The translations under genes and the position numbers were made by a program. Of a stretch of 5,790 bases of DNA, positions 1-5,790 are shown one piece after another. The DNA comes from an uncultured Lachnospiraceae bacterium (GTDB lineage Bacteria > Bacillota > Clostridia > Lachnospirales > Lachnospiraceae), in contig CACZRA010000310.1 in assembly GCA_902783395.1 (NCBI GenBank), forward strand, positions 1 through 5,790, read 5' to 3'. The number at the start of each line of letters is the position of its first letter. The stretch's first letter is position 1. Under the pieces are notes generated by a model that saw only the letters and a list, made by a program, of their open reading frames with translations, was not told the DNA's origin and searched no databases.

Positions 1-986
1 AGTCCCGTTGCAACTCCTATATTGGCAAAAGACTGAAAGCCGATGTGGGCTGCCACACCGGCACAGATCAGCGTCCCCGAAAGATCCGCCGCCTTTCTCC
101 CCACATGGATTATAAGAGTGGTAATCAGAGCAAACAAAAGCACCATAAGCATGCATCCGGCAAATCCCAGCTCCTCCCCCGCAACCGCCATGATAAAGTC
201 AGTCTGGGGCTCGGAAATAAAATTCCCGTTCTTAACGCTTCCAACCTCATTGGTCTTATACCCCTTTCCCTTAAGACCTCCGCTGCCAATGGCAACGATG
301 GAATTCTGCTGCTGGTATCCGGCGGTATCCTGATACTTTTCAGGCTGCAGCCACGCAAGTATCCTCTTCTGCTGATAAGGCTCGATGATCTCCTGATTGG
401 GCTGAAGCACAAGAAAGATACCGATTATAAGGATGGGAAGCGCGATAGCCGCCACGGCTCCTATGATACGGTACGAAAGACCTCCGACGTAAAGCATTCC
501 GATGAAAATGACAACAACTACGATGCTTGTGGAAAGATCCGGCTCGCTAAGGATAAGATAGATCGGCACTCCCATCAGCAGGAATATTATCCCCAGGACA
601 GACGCCCTGTTTATCTTATCCTCTCTTTTTGAAATAAAAGCCGCCAGAAAAAGGATCAAAAGGATCTTCGCGGCCTCGGAAGGCTGTATCTGTATACCTG
701 CTACTACGAGCCATCTCTTCGCGTTGTTAACGCTCTCACCGAAGAATTCGACCAAAAGCAGGAGGATGACTGCCATCGCATAATACAGCCAGCCGAATTT
801 CAGCAGGAACCTGTAGCTTATCAGTGACACTACGAGCATGGCTCCGATCCCAAGTATAAGACCCTGGATCTGGTGTCCCTGAACGGATTCCTTTGCACTG
901 CCGATGATTATTATGCCGTACACCGACAGGGCAATGGCTACCGCAACAAGAAGAAAATTATAGTTTCTGATACTGTATCTTCCCAA
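1..986 (-). CDS. rodA: RodA, SEDS-family peptidoglycan glycosyltransferase (3' end cut by window edge)
   Basis: RodA is a polytopic membrane enzyme that polymerises lipid II into glycan strands during cell elongation, working with the class B PBP encoded just upstream. I translated about 328 codons with no stop; roughly 40-50 residues, including the last membrane spans, should lie beyond base 1. SEDS landmarks are all present: a first hydrophobic span just after the start, QPSE at residues 101-104, PDLS at 149-152 (usually PDLG), YQQKR at 204-208 opening the large outer loop, IGSGGLKGKG around 233-242, and EPQTDFI with Asp263, which aligns with the catalytic aspartate of characterised RodA proteins (E. 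coli Asp262). The fragment ends in QSFANIGVATGL, just before the expected GLPLPF-type motif. The start is inferred to be TTG (986-984), because no ATG or GTG lies in frame between the PBP2 stop and the first membrane span. FtsW is the alternative family member, but the position beside PBP2/MreCD favours RodA. Confidence 0.95.
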   Translation of the reverse strand, partial: MGRYSIRNYNFLLVAVAIALSVYGIIIIGSAKESVQGHQIQGLILGIGAMLVVSLISYRFLLKFGWLYYAMAVILLLLVEFFGESVNNAKRWLVVAGIQIQPSEAAKILLILFLAAFISKREDKINRASVLGIIFLLMGVPIYLILSEPDLSTSIVVVVIFIGMLYVGGLSYRIIGAVAAIALPILIIGIFLVLQPNQEIIEPYQQKRILAWLQPEKYQDTAGYQQQNSIVAIGSGGLKGKGYKTNEVGSVKNGNFISEPQTDFIMAVAGEELGFAGCMLMVLLFALITTLIIHVGRKAADLSGTLICAGVAAHIGFQSFANIGVATG

Positions 987-996
987 TTTTATCCCG

Positions 997-1005
997 TTTC
1001 CTTCC
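997..1005 (-). promoter_or_regulatory. Probable ribosome binding site of rodA
   Basis: The minus strand reads GGAAGGAAA here, the only purine-rich Shine-Dalgarno-like stretch in the 30-nt PBP2-rodA gap. It lies about 10-12 nt upstream of the TTG codon at 986-984, slightly farther than usual. It supports the choice of TTG as the start, since no ATG or GTG is available nearby. An ATA codon at 992-990 would be better spaced but is a very rare initiator. Confidence 0.55.
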
Positions 1006-1016
1006 GGATGAGAGCT

Positions 1017-3935
1017 TTAATCCAGATAAGCTTCTCCCATATTTGTATCTGCCACACCTGTGATTATATCATCAACATCCTGCAGCTTGAAATAATAATT
1101 GATCACATCCTTTGTGGTGGATGCAGCGTTTGCCGATGTATACCCGTATGCTATCCTTGTCGCTATGGCTATCTGCGGCCTGTCGTACGGCGCATAGCAG
1201 ATGAAAAGAGCATGGTTGGGACGTGTCGTTGTCTGCTGTGCCGTTCCAGTCTTCCCCGCGATTATGACGGGGAAATTCTTAAATGCGGAATAGGTCGATG
1301 CCGCTTCCATCATGCCCAGATGGATCGCATCCCAGGTGGACTGCTGTATGGACATCTTGTTCCTTATCTGCGGTGTATAGTCCTCCAGCAGATCACCACC
1401 TGCAGAGGTAAGCTTATCAAGTATACTTATATTATATACCGTTCCGCTGTTGGCAACAGCCGTTACATACCTTGCGAGCTGTGTCGTGGTATAGTTATGT
1501 GTTCCCTGGCCTATAGCGCTCCTTATCGAATCCATATCCGACACATTGGGTGAGTTTTCCTGTATCTCCACGCCGCTGGTTTCGGTAAGTCCGTACAGAT
1601 CACAGTACATCTTAAGCTTTTCAAGACCCAGGTCCGAGTTGTACAGACCGTTTGTCCCGAAGCTGAGTCTGTATCCTACCTCATAAAAGAAATAGTTGCA
1701 GGAATTCTTTATACCTCCCACCACATTAAGCGGCCCGTGATGTCCGGGATATATCCAGCATCTCGGACTCTTTGCATCCTGCTCGACCTTTTCATATATA
1801 CCCTCGCAGGTTATGATCTCACCTGTTGTTATGACTCCCTCTTCCAGTCCGGCTGTGGTGGATATGGGCTTGAAGGTCGATCCGGGAGCGGTACGCTGCT
1901 GGGTGGCGTTATTGTAGAGCGGGAGCGAAAGATCGTTATTGAGCTTATTAAAATAATCCGCATCCACGGAATTGGCCATTTTATTGTCATCAAAGCCCGG
2001 ATAGGTAACCATTGCCAGTACCTCTCCGGTATTCGGATCGGTAACAACGGATGATCCCGTACACGGATCAAGCGCAAGCTGTGCGGGAGTGATCTCCAGA
2101 GACTCCACGCTGTCAGTCATAAGCTCATACGGAGTGATCTGTCCCCCCGCGACCAGTTCCTTTCTTCCGTCGTCACCGTTCAGTATTCCCTGTTCAAAAA
2201 GGATCATACATATCTGATATCCCGTGATCTCATCATCCTTCACAAGATATTTGTAGATCATTTTCGAAAACTTACTGTCCCTTGCAAGCTCGTCCATTAT
2301 GAATTCGATGAGCATGCTGTAGACTTCCTTTGTATCGGAATACTCCTGAGTCTCGTCGGTTATCGAGGTAACCTCGATATATCCGTTTGCGATCGCGTTC
2401 TTAAGGTATTCCGCGAGGGATATTTCTCCGCTTTTCCACGCCTCCTGTACCTCATCACCCTCTGCGATAAGACTTACATCAAATGCCTTTATATTATCGT
2501 CCTGGAGCATGGATACGATATAGGTCTCATATTCCTGCATCTCGGGGCTCAGATCGTTGTATACAGTCTCGGTTTCGGTAAGCTCCATTCTCAGTGTATT
2601 CAGGGTCCCGTTCAGTTTCTGCTCAAAGATCTGCTCCACCTCTCTTTCGTTCGGCCCTGCCGCTTCCGTAGCCATGTGGTTGAGATTGATCACATTATTA
2701 TTGATAAGAGCAAAATAAACATCATCGATCGGGATGATTATATCCTTTGAAGCAGTCTCATCTTCCTGATTTATTTCCGACGACCGCATATTCCTTATCT
2801 TGGAGAGGACGATACCCGCGATCTTCTGCTCGAGGATCTTATATGTCGCACTCTGAAGCTCGGAATCTATGGTAAGCGTAAGGTCGTTTCCCGCAATGGG
2901 CTCTATCCGCTTTCCTGTCTCCGTTATACGGCCCAGATTATCCACGAATATCTCCTGGCTTCCCTTGGTCCCCTGCAGCTCCCTTTCCATCACCTGCTCT
3001 ATACCGGCTTTTCCGACCATATCATTGAGCTCGTAATGATGCGGATATCTCTGGTTCGGGTCTGCCTCATTGAGCTGGACAAGCTCTTCATCGGATATCT
3101 TGCCGGTGTAGCCAAGTATATGACTCATGGAAGGGTCATCAATATAAACCCTTATCGTATCCTCCGCTATGTCCACCCCCTGCAGCGTATCCTTATTCTC
3201 CATAACCTGAGCCACGGTGTTCTCATTTACATCGGTCGCTACCGTCGATGAAAGGTATTTCTGATATGAATTCGAAAACATGGCCATCCTGATCCTTACG
3301 ACCTTAAGTATCTGGGATTTTGTCAGCCCCTTCATCGGTTCAAAATCATATTTTCCGTCATCGTTTTTCGTATACATCCCGACACCGAACATTTTTTTAT
3401 CGCAGAGATAAGCCATCAGATCATCGGGAGTCGCGTTTCTTTCCCTTACCTTCAGCTCGTCTGTCCTGGTATGCCCGTAGCAGTCAGCAAGGAATCTTAA
3501 AAGAGCCGTTCCGCCGACCGTATACTGATAATTCCCGTTTTCATCAAGGATGATGTCAAAATCCATGGAGTCCAGAGTGTCCCCGTTTCCTTCAACTATA
3601 TCGATAAGGGACAGTATCGTGTTGTTGATATCCATGTCTCTGGTTGAATTTGCATCATAGTTGTCCTCTATTGTCACAGAATAAGCCAGCTTGTCTTCCG
3701 CAAGGATCACGCCGTTCCTGTCATAGATCGTGCCACGTGTAGCCTTAAGTGATTTTTCCCTTTCGATCTTCAGCGTGAAGTTATTCTGATATTCCTCGCC
3801 GTGAACTATCTGCAGCACAAACAGTCTGTATATTACCATGATGGTGAGAAGCATGAGAAAGACACCCAGTATCACTATCCTGGATGTGATAAGTCCTACA
3901 AGCTTATCGCTTATCCGCTTAAGACGATCGTTCAT
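1017..3935 (-). CDS. mrdA: Penicillin-binding protein 2, class B transpeptidase of the elongasome, with large internal insert
   Basis: This enzyme crosslinks stem peptides of new peptidoglycan and is the partner of RodA. A short cytoplasmic N-terminus is followed by one membrane anchor (about residues 19-42). The pedestal/dimerisation region begins with RGTIYDRNG (67-75) and runs to about 345. The transpeptidase domain starts near LTLTIDSELQ (352-361) and carries SxxK as STFK (Ser686, Lys689), SxN as SCN (745-747) and KTGT (895-898), so it should be active and beta-lactam sensitive. At 972 aa it is far longer than typical PBP2 (about 630-720 aa). Most of the excess is an acidic, helix-rich insert at about 380-620, and the pedestal region between about 95 and 230 also looks enlarged. 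The ATG start is 12 nt after the mreD stop with only a weak Shine-Dalgarno, suggesting coupling to mreD. Codon use resembles its neighbours. The division PBP (FtsI) is the alternative, but the mreCD-rodA context argues for PBP2. Confidence 0.95.
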   Translation of the reverse strand: MNDRLKRISDKLVGLITSRIVILGVFLMLLTIMVIYRLFVLQIVHGEEYQNNFTLKIEREKSLKATRGTIYDRNGVILAEDKLAYSVTIEDNYDANSTRDMDINNTILSLIDIVEGNGDTLDSMDFDIILDENGNYQYTVGGTALLRFLADCYGHTRTDELKVRERNATPDDLMAYLCDKKMFGVGMYTKNDDGKYDFEPMKGLTKSQILKVVRIRMAMFSNSYQKYLSSTVATDVNENTVAQVMENKDTLQGVDIAEDTIRVYIDDPSMSHILGYTGKISDEELVQLNEADPNQRYPHHYELNDMVGKAGIEQVMERELQGTKGSQEIFVDNLGRITETGKRIEPIAGNDLTLTIDSELQSATYKILEQKIAGIVLSKIRNMRSSEINQEDETASKDIIIPIDDVYFALINNNVINLNHMATEAAGPNEREVEQIFEQKLNGTLNTLRMELTETETVYNDLSPEMQEYETYIVSMLQDDNIKAFDVSLIAEGDEVQEAWKSGEISLAEYLKNAIANGYIEVTSITDETQEYSDTKEVYSMLIEFIMDELARDSKFSKMIYKYLVKDDEITGYQICMILFEQGILNGDDGRKELVAGGQITPYELMTDSVESLEITPAQLALDPCTGSSVVTDPNTGEVLAMVTYPGFDDNKMANSVDADYFNKLNNDLSLPLYNNATQQRTAPGSTFKPISTTAGLEEGVITTGEIITCEGIYEKVEQDAKSPRCWIYPGHHGPLNVVGGIKNSCNYFFYEVGYRLSFGTNGLYNSDLGLEKLKMYCDLYGLTETSGVEIQENSPNVSDMDSIRSAIGQGTHNYTTTQLARYVTAVANSGTVYNISILDKLTSAGGDLLEDYTPQIRNKMSIQQSTWDAIHLGMMEAASTYSAFKNFPVIIAGKTGTAQQTTTRPNHALFICYAPYDRPQIAIATRIAYGYTSANAASTTKDVINYYFKLQDVDDIITGVADTNMGEAYLD
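2076..2798 (-). other. Insert region inside the PBP2 transpeptidase domain (approximate limits)
   Basis: In ordinary class B PBPs the LTIDxxLQ segment is followed within a few dozen residues by the strand that reads DPxTGEVLAMVxxPxFD. Here the two (352-361 and 633-650) are separated by about 270 residues, so about 240 are extra (roughly 380-620). The insert is in frame, free of stops, rich in Glu/Asp, and has helical-looking stretches such as REVEQIFEQKL (431-441), SLAEYLKNAIANGYI (506-520) and KEVYSMLIEFIMDEL (536-550). It shows no hydrophobic span or known catalytic motif. It would sit outside the membrane with the rest of the domain. I believe similar inserts occur in other Lachnospiraceae PBP2 proteins, but that is memory and not a check. 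The edges are estimates. Confidence 0.7.
2361..2379. repeat. 19-bp inverted repeat inside the PBP2 insert
   Basis: TATCGAGGT and ACCTCGATA form perfect 9-bp arms around a single central base. The site is within codons for residues IEVTSI (about 520-525) of PBP2. The loop is too short for an RNA hairpin without opening the inner pairs. A protein-binding site is possible, but nothing in the context supports one and chance is the simplest explanation. Confidence 0.35.
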
Positions 3936-3947
3936 GGCTTCTGGTGA

Positions 3948-4451
3948 TCACTCGCTTTCTTCCGTTCCCCGGTCAAAACTCAGAAGGATGTTCCTTATCG
4001 GAATATATATCGCAAACGAAACGACTACGGTATATATCAGTTCCGGAAGCATAAGATGGATAAAATAATACACCACATTAAACCTGGCCCTCAGCAGGAA
4101 TCCCGTCAGGTATGTAAGGATCAGACAGGCCGTGTCGGAAGCGGCGATAAGGATTATCGGATACTTGATATCATCGGGATAAAAGGTTCTGTTTGCGATC
4201 CCGTTAGCATATCCTATCAAAAGAAAAATGAGAGCGTTAACCCCCAGTACGCTCCCGTAAAATATGTCAGTAAGAAGACCGCAGGCAAACCCCACGAGCA
4301 TACCGTCCGTACGCCCCAGCATGAAACCGAAGATGCTTGTGAGCATTATCATAAGGTTCGGCACTATCCCCGCAAAGGCTATGTATTGAAACAGCGTACT
4401 TTGCAGAAGGAAGAATATTATGATCGCTATCGCGCCTGCGAGTCTCTTCAT
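3948..4451 (-). CDS. mreD: MreD, integral membrane rod-shape protein
   Basis: MreD is a small multi-span membrane protein that works with MreC to connect MreB filaments to the RodA-PBP2 synthase. The product is 167 aa, normal for the family, and almost entirely hydrophobic, with about five to six membrane segments (approximately 5-26, 30-47, 50-65, 69-88, 98-120, 128-152). Family-like features are the PNL motif at 31-33 after the first span, a GFACGLLTD segment (54-62) with a membrane-embedded Asp62, and a C-terminal LPELIYT (135-141) in the last span. The ATG overlaps the mreC stop (ATGA), and an AAAAGGAG ribosome binding site lies inside the end of mreC, so translation is probably coupled. 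The tail RGTEESE is short and acidic. MreD sequences diverge strongly, so the call rests on position as well as on composition and motifs. Confidence 0.92.
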   Translation of the reverse strand: MKRLAGAIAIIIFFLLQSTLFQYIAFAGIVPNLMIMLTSIFGFMLGRTDGMLVGFACGLLTDIFYGSVLGVNALIFLLIGYANGIANRTFYPDDIKYPIILIAASDTACLILTYLTGFLLRARFNVVYYFIHLMLPELIYTVVVSFAIYIPIRNILLSFDRGTEESE

Positions 4452-5317
4452 TCCGGGACATTCTCCTTTTTCATCTCAGTGATGACAAGTACGGTATCTA
4501 TATGCTCAAAATCGACCACCGGGGTAAGGGTCCCTGATTTTGTAAGGTTATTGGGGTCCTTTTCTATGGTATTGATAAAACCGATCGCGATCCCGGGAAG
4601 ATATCTGTCCGAAATATTGCTTGTCACGACCTTATCTCCCACAGCTACCTCGTCATCGGGATCGGACAACTGTCCGAACTCTATAGTCCCGTCCTTTATG
4701 GATTCCAGATTGCCGTAGACTATGAGATTATCGGACGTATTGAGCATCCTTCCCGATACATTGCTCTGATCGTCTATGATCGATCTGACCTGGGCCCAGT
4801 TCGGACCGGTCTTTGTCACTATACCGACGAGCCCCGAGCCGGCTATCACATTCATCCCGTCCTTTATCCCGTCTTCTTCACCCTTGTCGATGATAAACAC
4901 GGAATACCAGTTTCCAGGATCCTTGCCTGTCACACGTGCTCCGACCTTGTCATATTCCTCATATTCGGCATCAAGCTCCAGGAGCGATCTTAATTCGATA
5001 AGCTCAAACTTGTTCTCAACAAGTCTGTCGTTCTCCTGTGTAAGCTTATCGATCTGTGATCTCAGGGCTTCGTTTTCCGAAAGCACCTGTCTTACCTGCT
5101 TGAAATCATCCGCTCTCTTATTGGCATATGAAGAGATCTCGGTAAGACCGCTCTTGAAAGGCATAAAGGTATAGCCTGCGACACTGTTAAGCATCGCAGG
5201 AACCACATCTGTCGTAAAAGTAAGTACCATGAGTAAAACAGAGACAAGCGTCAATATAAAGAGAAGATATTCCGGCGGTATTTTTATCCCTCTTCTTTTG
5301 ACCTTTACCCTCGCCAT
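4448..5317 (-). CDS. mreC: MreC, rod-shape scaffold protein
   Basis: MreC is a bitopic membrane protein that forms filaments outside the membrane and activates PBP2-RodA while coupling them to MreB. The 289-aa product has a basic cytoplasmic N-terminus (ARVKVKRRG), a single membrane span at about 18-40, and a coiled coil at about 66-113 with heptad-like leucines (VLSENEALRSQIDKLTQEN). The MreC beta-domain region follows: WYSVFIIDKG (137-146), DGIKDGMNVI (149-158), GLVGIVTK (162-169) and GDKVVTSNISDRYLPGIAIG (227-246), all characteristic of the family. Length is typical. The ATG is 5 nt after the mreB stop and no good Shine-Dalgarno precedes it, so initiation is probably coupled to translation of mreB. 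The last codons contain the mreD ribosome binding site, and its TGA overlaps the mreD ATG. Confidence 0.97.
   Translation of the reverse strand: MARVKVKRRGIKIPPEYLLFILTLVSVLLMVLTFTTDVVPAMLNSVAGYTFMPFKSGLTEISSYANKRADDFKQVRQVLSENEALRSQIDKLTQENDRLVENKFELIELRSLLELDAEYEEYDKVGARVTGKDPGNWYSVFIIDKGEEDGIKDGMNVIAGSGLVGIVTKTGPNWAQVRSIIDDQSNVSGRMLNTSDNLIVYGNLESIKDGTIEFGQLSDPDDEVAVGDKVVTSNISDRYLPGIAIGFINTIEKDPNNLTKSGTLTPVVDFEHIDTVLVITEMKKENVPE
4463..4470 (-). promoter_or_regulatory. Ribosome binding site of mreD inside the 3' end of mreC
   Basis: The minus strand reads AAAAGGAG, with 11 nt between its last G and the mreD ATG at 4451-4449. It is embedded in the last codons of mreC. It is the best Shine-Dalgarno match at any junction in the window and fixes the mreD start. 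Confidence 0.7.
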
Positions 5318-5322
5318 GCAGC

Positions 5323-5345
5323 TCAGACGTCTTCTGACATGTCAG
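5323..5345 (-). repeat. Overlapping inverted repeats at the mreB-mreC junction
   Basis: Two short dyads overlap at the end of mreB. CTGACATGTCAG (5334-5345) is a perfect 12-bp palindrome. TCAGA-AGACG-TCTGA (minus strand, 5323-5337) could form a 5-bp stem whose 3' arm includes the mreB stop codon. They lie just upstream of the mreC start, which has no clear Shine-Dalgarno. The stems are short, there is no following T-run, and most of the bases are coding, so I do not call a terminator. Confidence 0.4.
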
Positions 5346-5790
5346 CTATGGTATATGCAACGGATCTGAAGCTTGGATCCTTGATGATGCGGGCAAGGCC
5401 GAAGGCTGCGCTCTCCTGAGGGTTATCCGCCTTGTTGACCTTAAGCGCGGTACCCTTGACGATAAGCTCATCCAGATGGGCAAGCGAAGCAGTCCCTCCC
5501 GTAAGATAGATACCCTGCCTGTATATATCCGCGGATAATTCCGGCGGGGTACGTTCCAGAATGACCTTTATGTTATCTACTATCACGGCGGCGGTTTCTC
5601 TTATCGTAGTGTCTATAAGATCCGTGGGTATGGAACGCTCCACGGGAAGCCCCGTCACAAGATCCCTGCCGTATACTACCGCGGGCTTATGTGCAGCCTC
5701 CGTTTCCTTAAGCTCGATCTTGAGCTGCTCGGCAGTCTTCTCTCCTATAACAAGTCCGAATTCTTTTCTGATGATACTCCTTATCGCGTC
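5323..5790 (-). CDS. mreB: MreB-like rod-shape-determining actin homologue (C-terminal part; 5' end beyond window)
   Basis: This is the last 155 codons of an MreB/actin-family protein, open from the right edge to a TGA at 5325-5323. MreB polymerises at the inner membrane face with ATP and orients elongation synthases. MreB-typical stretches are LVIGEKTAEQLKIEL, GRDLVTGLPV, ILERTPPELSADIYRQGIYL and the adenosine-binding LTGGTASLAHLDEL. The sequence departs from canonical MreB near the C-terminus: GGTASL stands where most have GGGALL, the last-helix region reads NPQESAAFGLARII where DPLTCVAxGxG is usual, and a tail of about 20 residues (KDPSFRSVAYTIADMSEDV) follows. It may therefore be an MreB paralogue (Mbl/MreBH-like) or a lineage-specific form. 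About half the protein, including the first phosphate-binding loop, is outside the window. An open frame continues past the GTG at 5658, so that codon is an internal valine and not the start. Confidence 0.93.
   Translation of the reverse strand, partial: DAIRSIIRKEFGLVIGEKTAEQLKIELKETEAAHKPAVVYGRDLVTGLPVERSIPTDLIDTTIRETAAVIVDNIKVILERTPPELSADIYRQGIYLTGGTASLAHLDELIVKGTALKVNKADNPQESAAFGLARIIKDPSFRSVAYTIADMSEDV

Noticed and set aside
45..632. 195-codon plus-strand open frame
   Set aside because: It is antisense to rodA, whose minus-strand frame is clearly real (QPSE, PDLS, TDFI motifs). Its translation is low-complexity, rich in K, D and R, with no recognisable domain.
873..1553. 226-codon plus-strand open frame
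   Set aside because: It overlaps the 3' end of PBP2 and the start of rodA in antisense, is unusually rich in Cys, Arg and Ile, and resembles no family. It is a shadow of the codon bias opposite.
4662..4677. Inverted repeat TCGGACA-AC-TGTCCGA inside mreC
   Set aside because: The arms are only 7 bp with a 2-base centre, entirely within conserved MreC coding sequence, with no promoter or other site nearby. It is likely chance.
4056..4718. 220-codon plus-strand open frame
   Set aside because: It is antisense to mreD and the end of mreC and has no coherent domain. Both minus-strand genes are well supported.
4776..5174. 132-codon plus-strand Ser-rich open frame
   Set aside because: It is antisense to the MreC coiled coil and beta region. 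Its Ser/Leu repeats are the reverse reading of Glu, Lys and Leu codons.
5323..5345. Possible terminator between mreB and mreC
   Set aside because: The stem is only 5 bp, has no T-run after it, and mreC starts immediately downstream. Termination here would defeat the operon.
5323..5658. A separate small 111-aa gene starting at GTG 5658
   Set aside because: The same frame continues upstream to the window edge with MreB sequence (VIGEKTAEQLK, GRDLVTGLPV), so this codon is an internal valine.

Overview
The window holds part of a cell-elongation (Rod complex, elongasome) gene cluster, all on the minus strand. Read in the direction of transcription, from high to low coordinates, the order is mreB-like (C-terminal part), mreC, mreD, mrdA/PBP2 and rodA (truncated by the left edge). 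Nearly every base is coding. The junctions are 5 nt (mreB-mreC), a 4-nt ATGA overlap (mreC-mreD), 12 nt (mreD-PBP2) and 30 nt (PBP2-rodA). This spacing implies one operon with translational coupling. I see no terminator, promoter, RNA gene, mobile element or CRISPR inside it; the operon promoter must lie beyond the right edge.

The organism looks like a member of the Clostridia, most likely Lachnospiraceae (Butyrivibrio/Roseburia-like). The reasons are the heavy use of AGA/AGG and ATA codons, the very long (972 aa) class B PBP2 with a large insert in its transpeptidase domain, and an MreB-type protein with a divergent C-terminus. This is pattern recognition, not a database result.

The proteins make one machine. 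The MreB-like protein forms cytoplasmic actin-like filaments. MreC (one membrane span, coiled coil, beta domains outside) and MreD (several membrane spans) link the filaments to, and activate, the synthase pair. RodA (SEDS glycosyltransferase) polymerises glycan from lipid II, and PBP2 (class B transpeptidase) crosslinks it. All the diagnostic catalytic residues that fall in the window are intact: Ser686/Lys689, Ser745/Asn747 and Lys895-Thr-Gly in PBP2, and Asp263 in RodA.

This is essentially a conserved housekeeping locus and I see no sign of a new system. The points worth a second look are the roughly 240-residue insert in PBP2, the TTG-started rodA that lies in the same frame as PBP2 with only one stop codon between them, and the atypical end of MreB.
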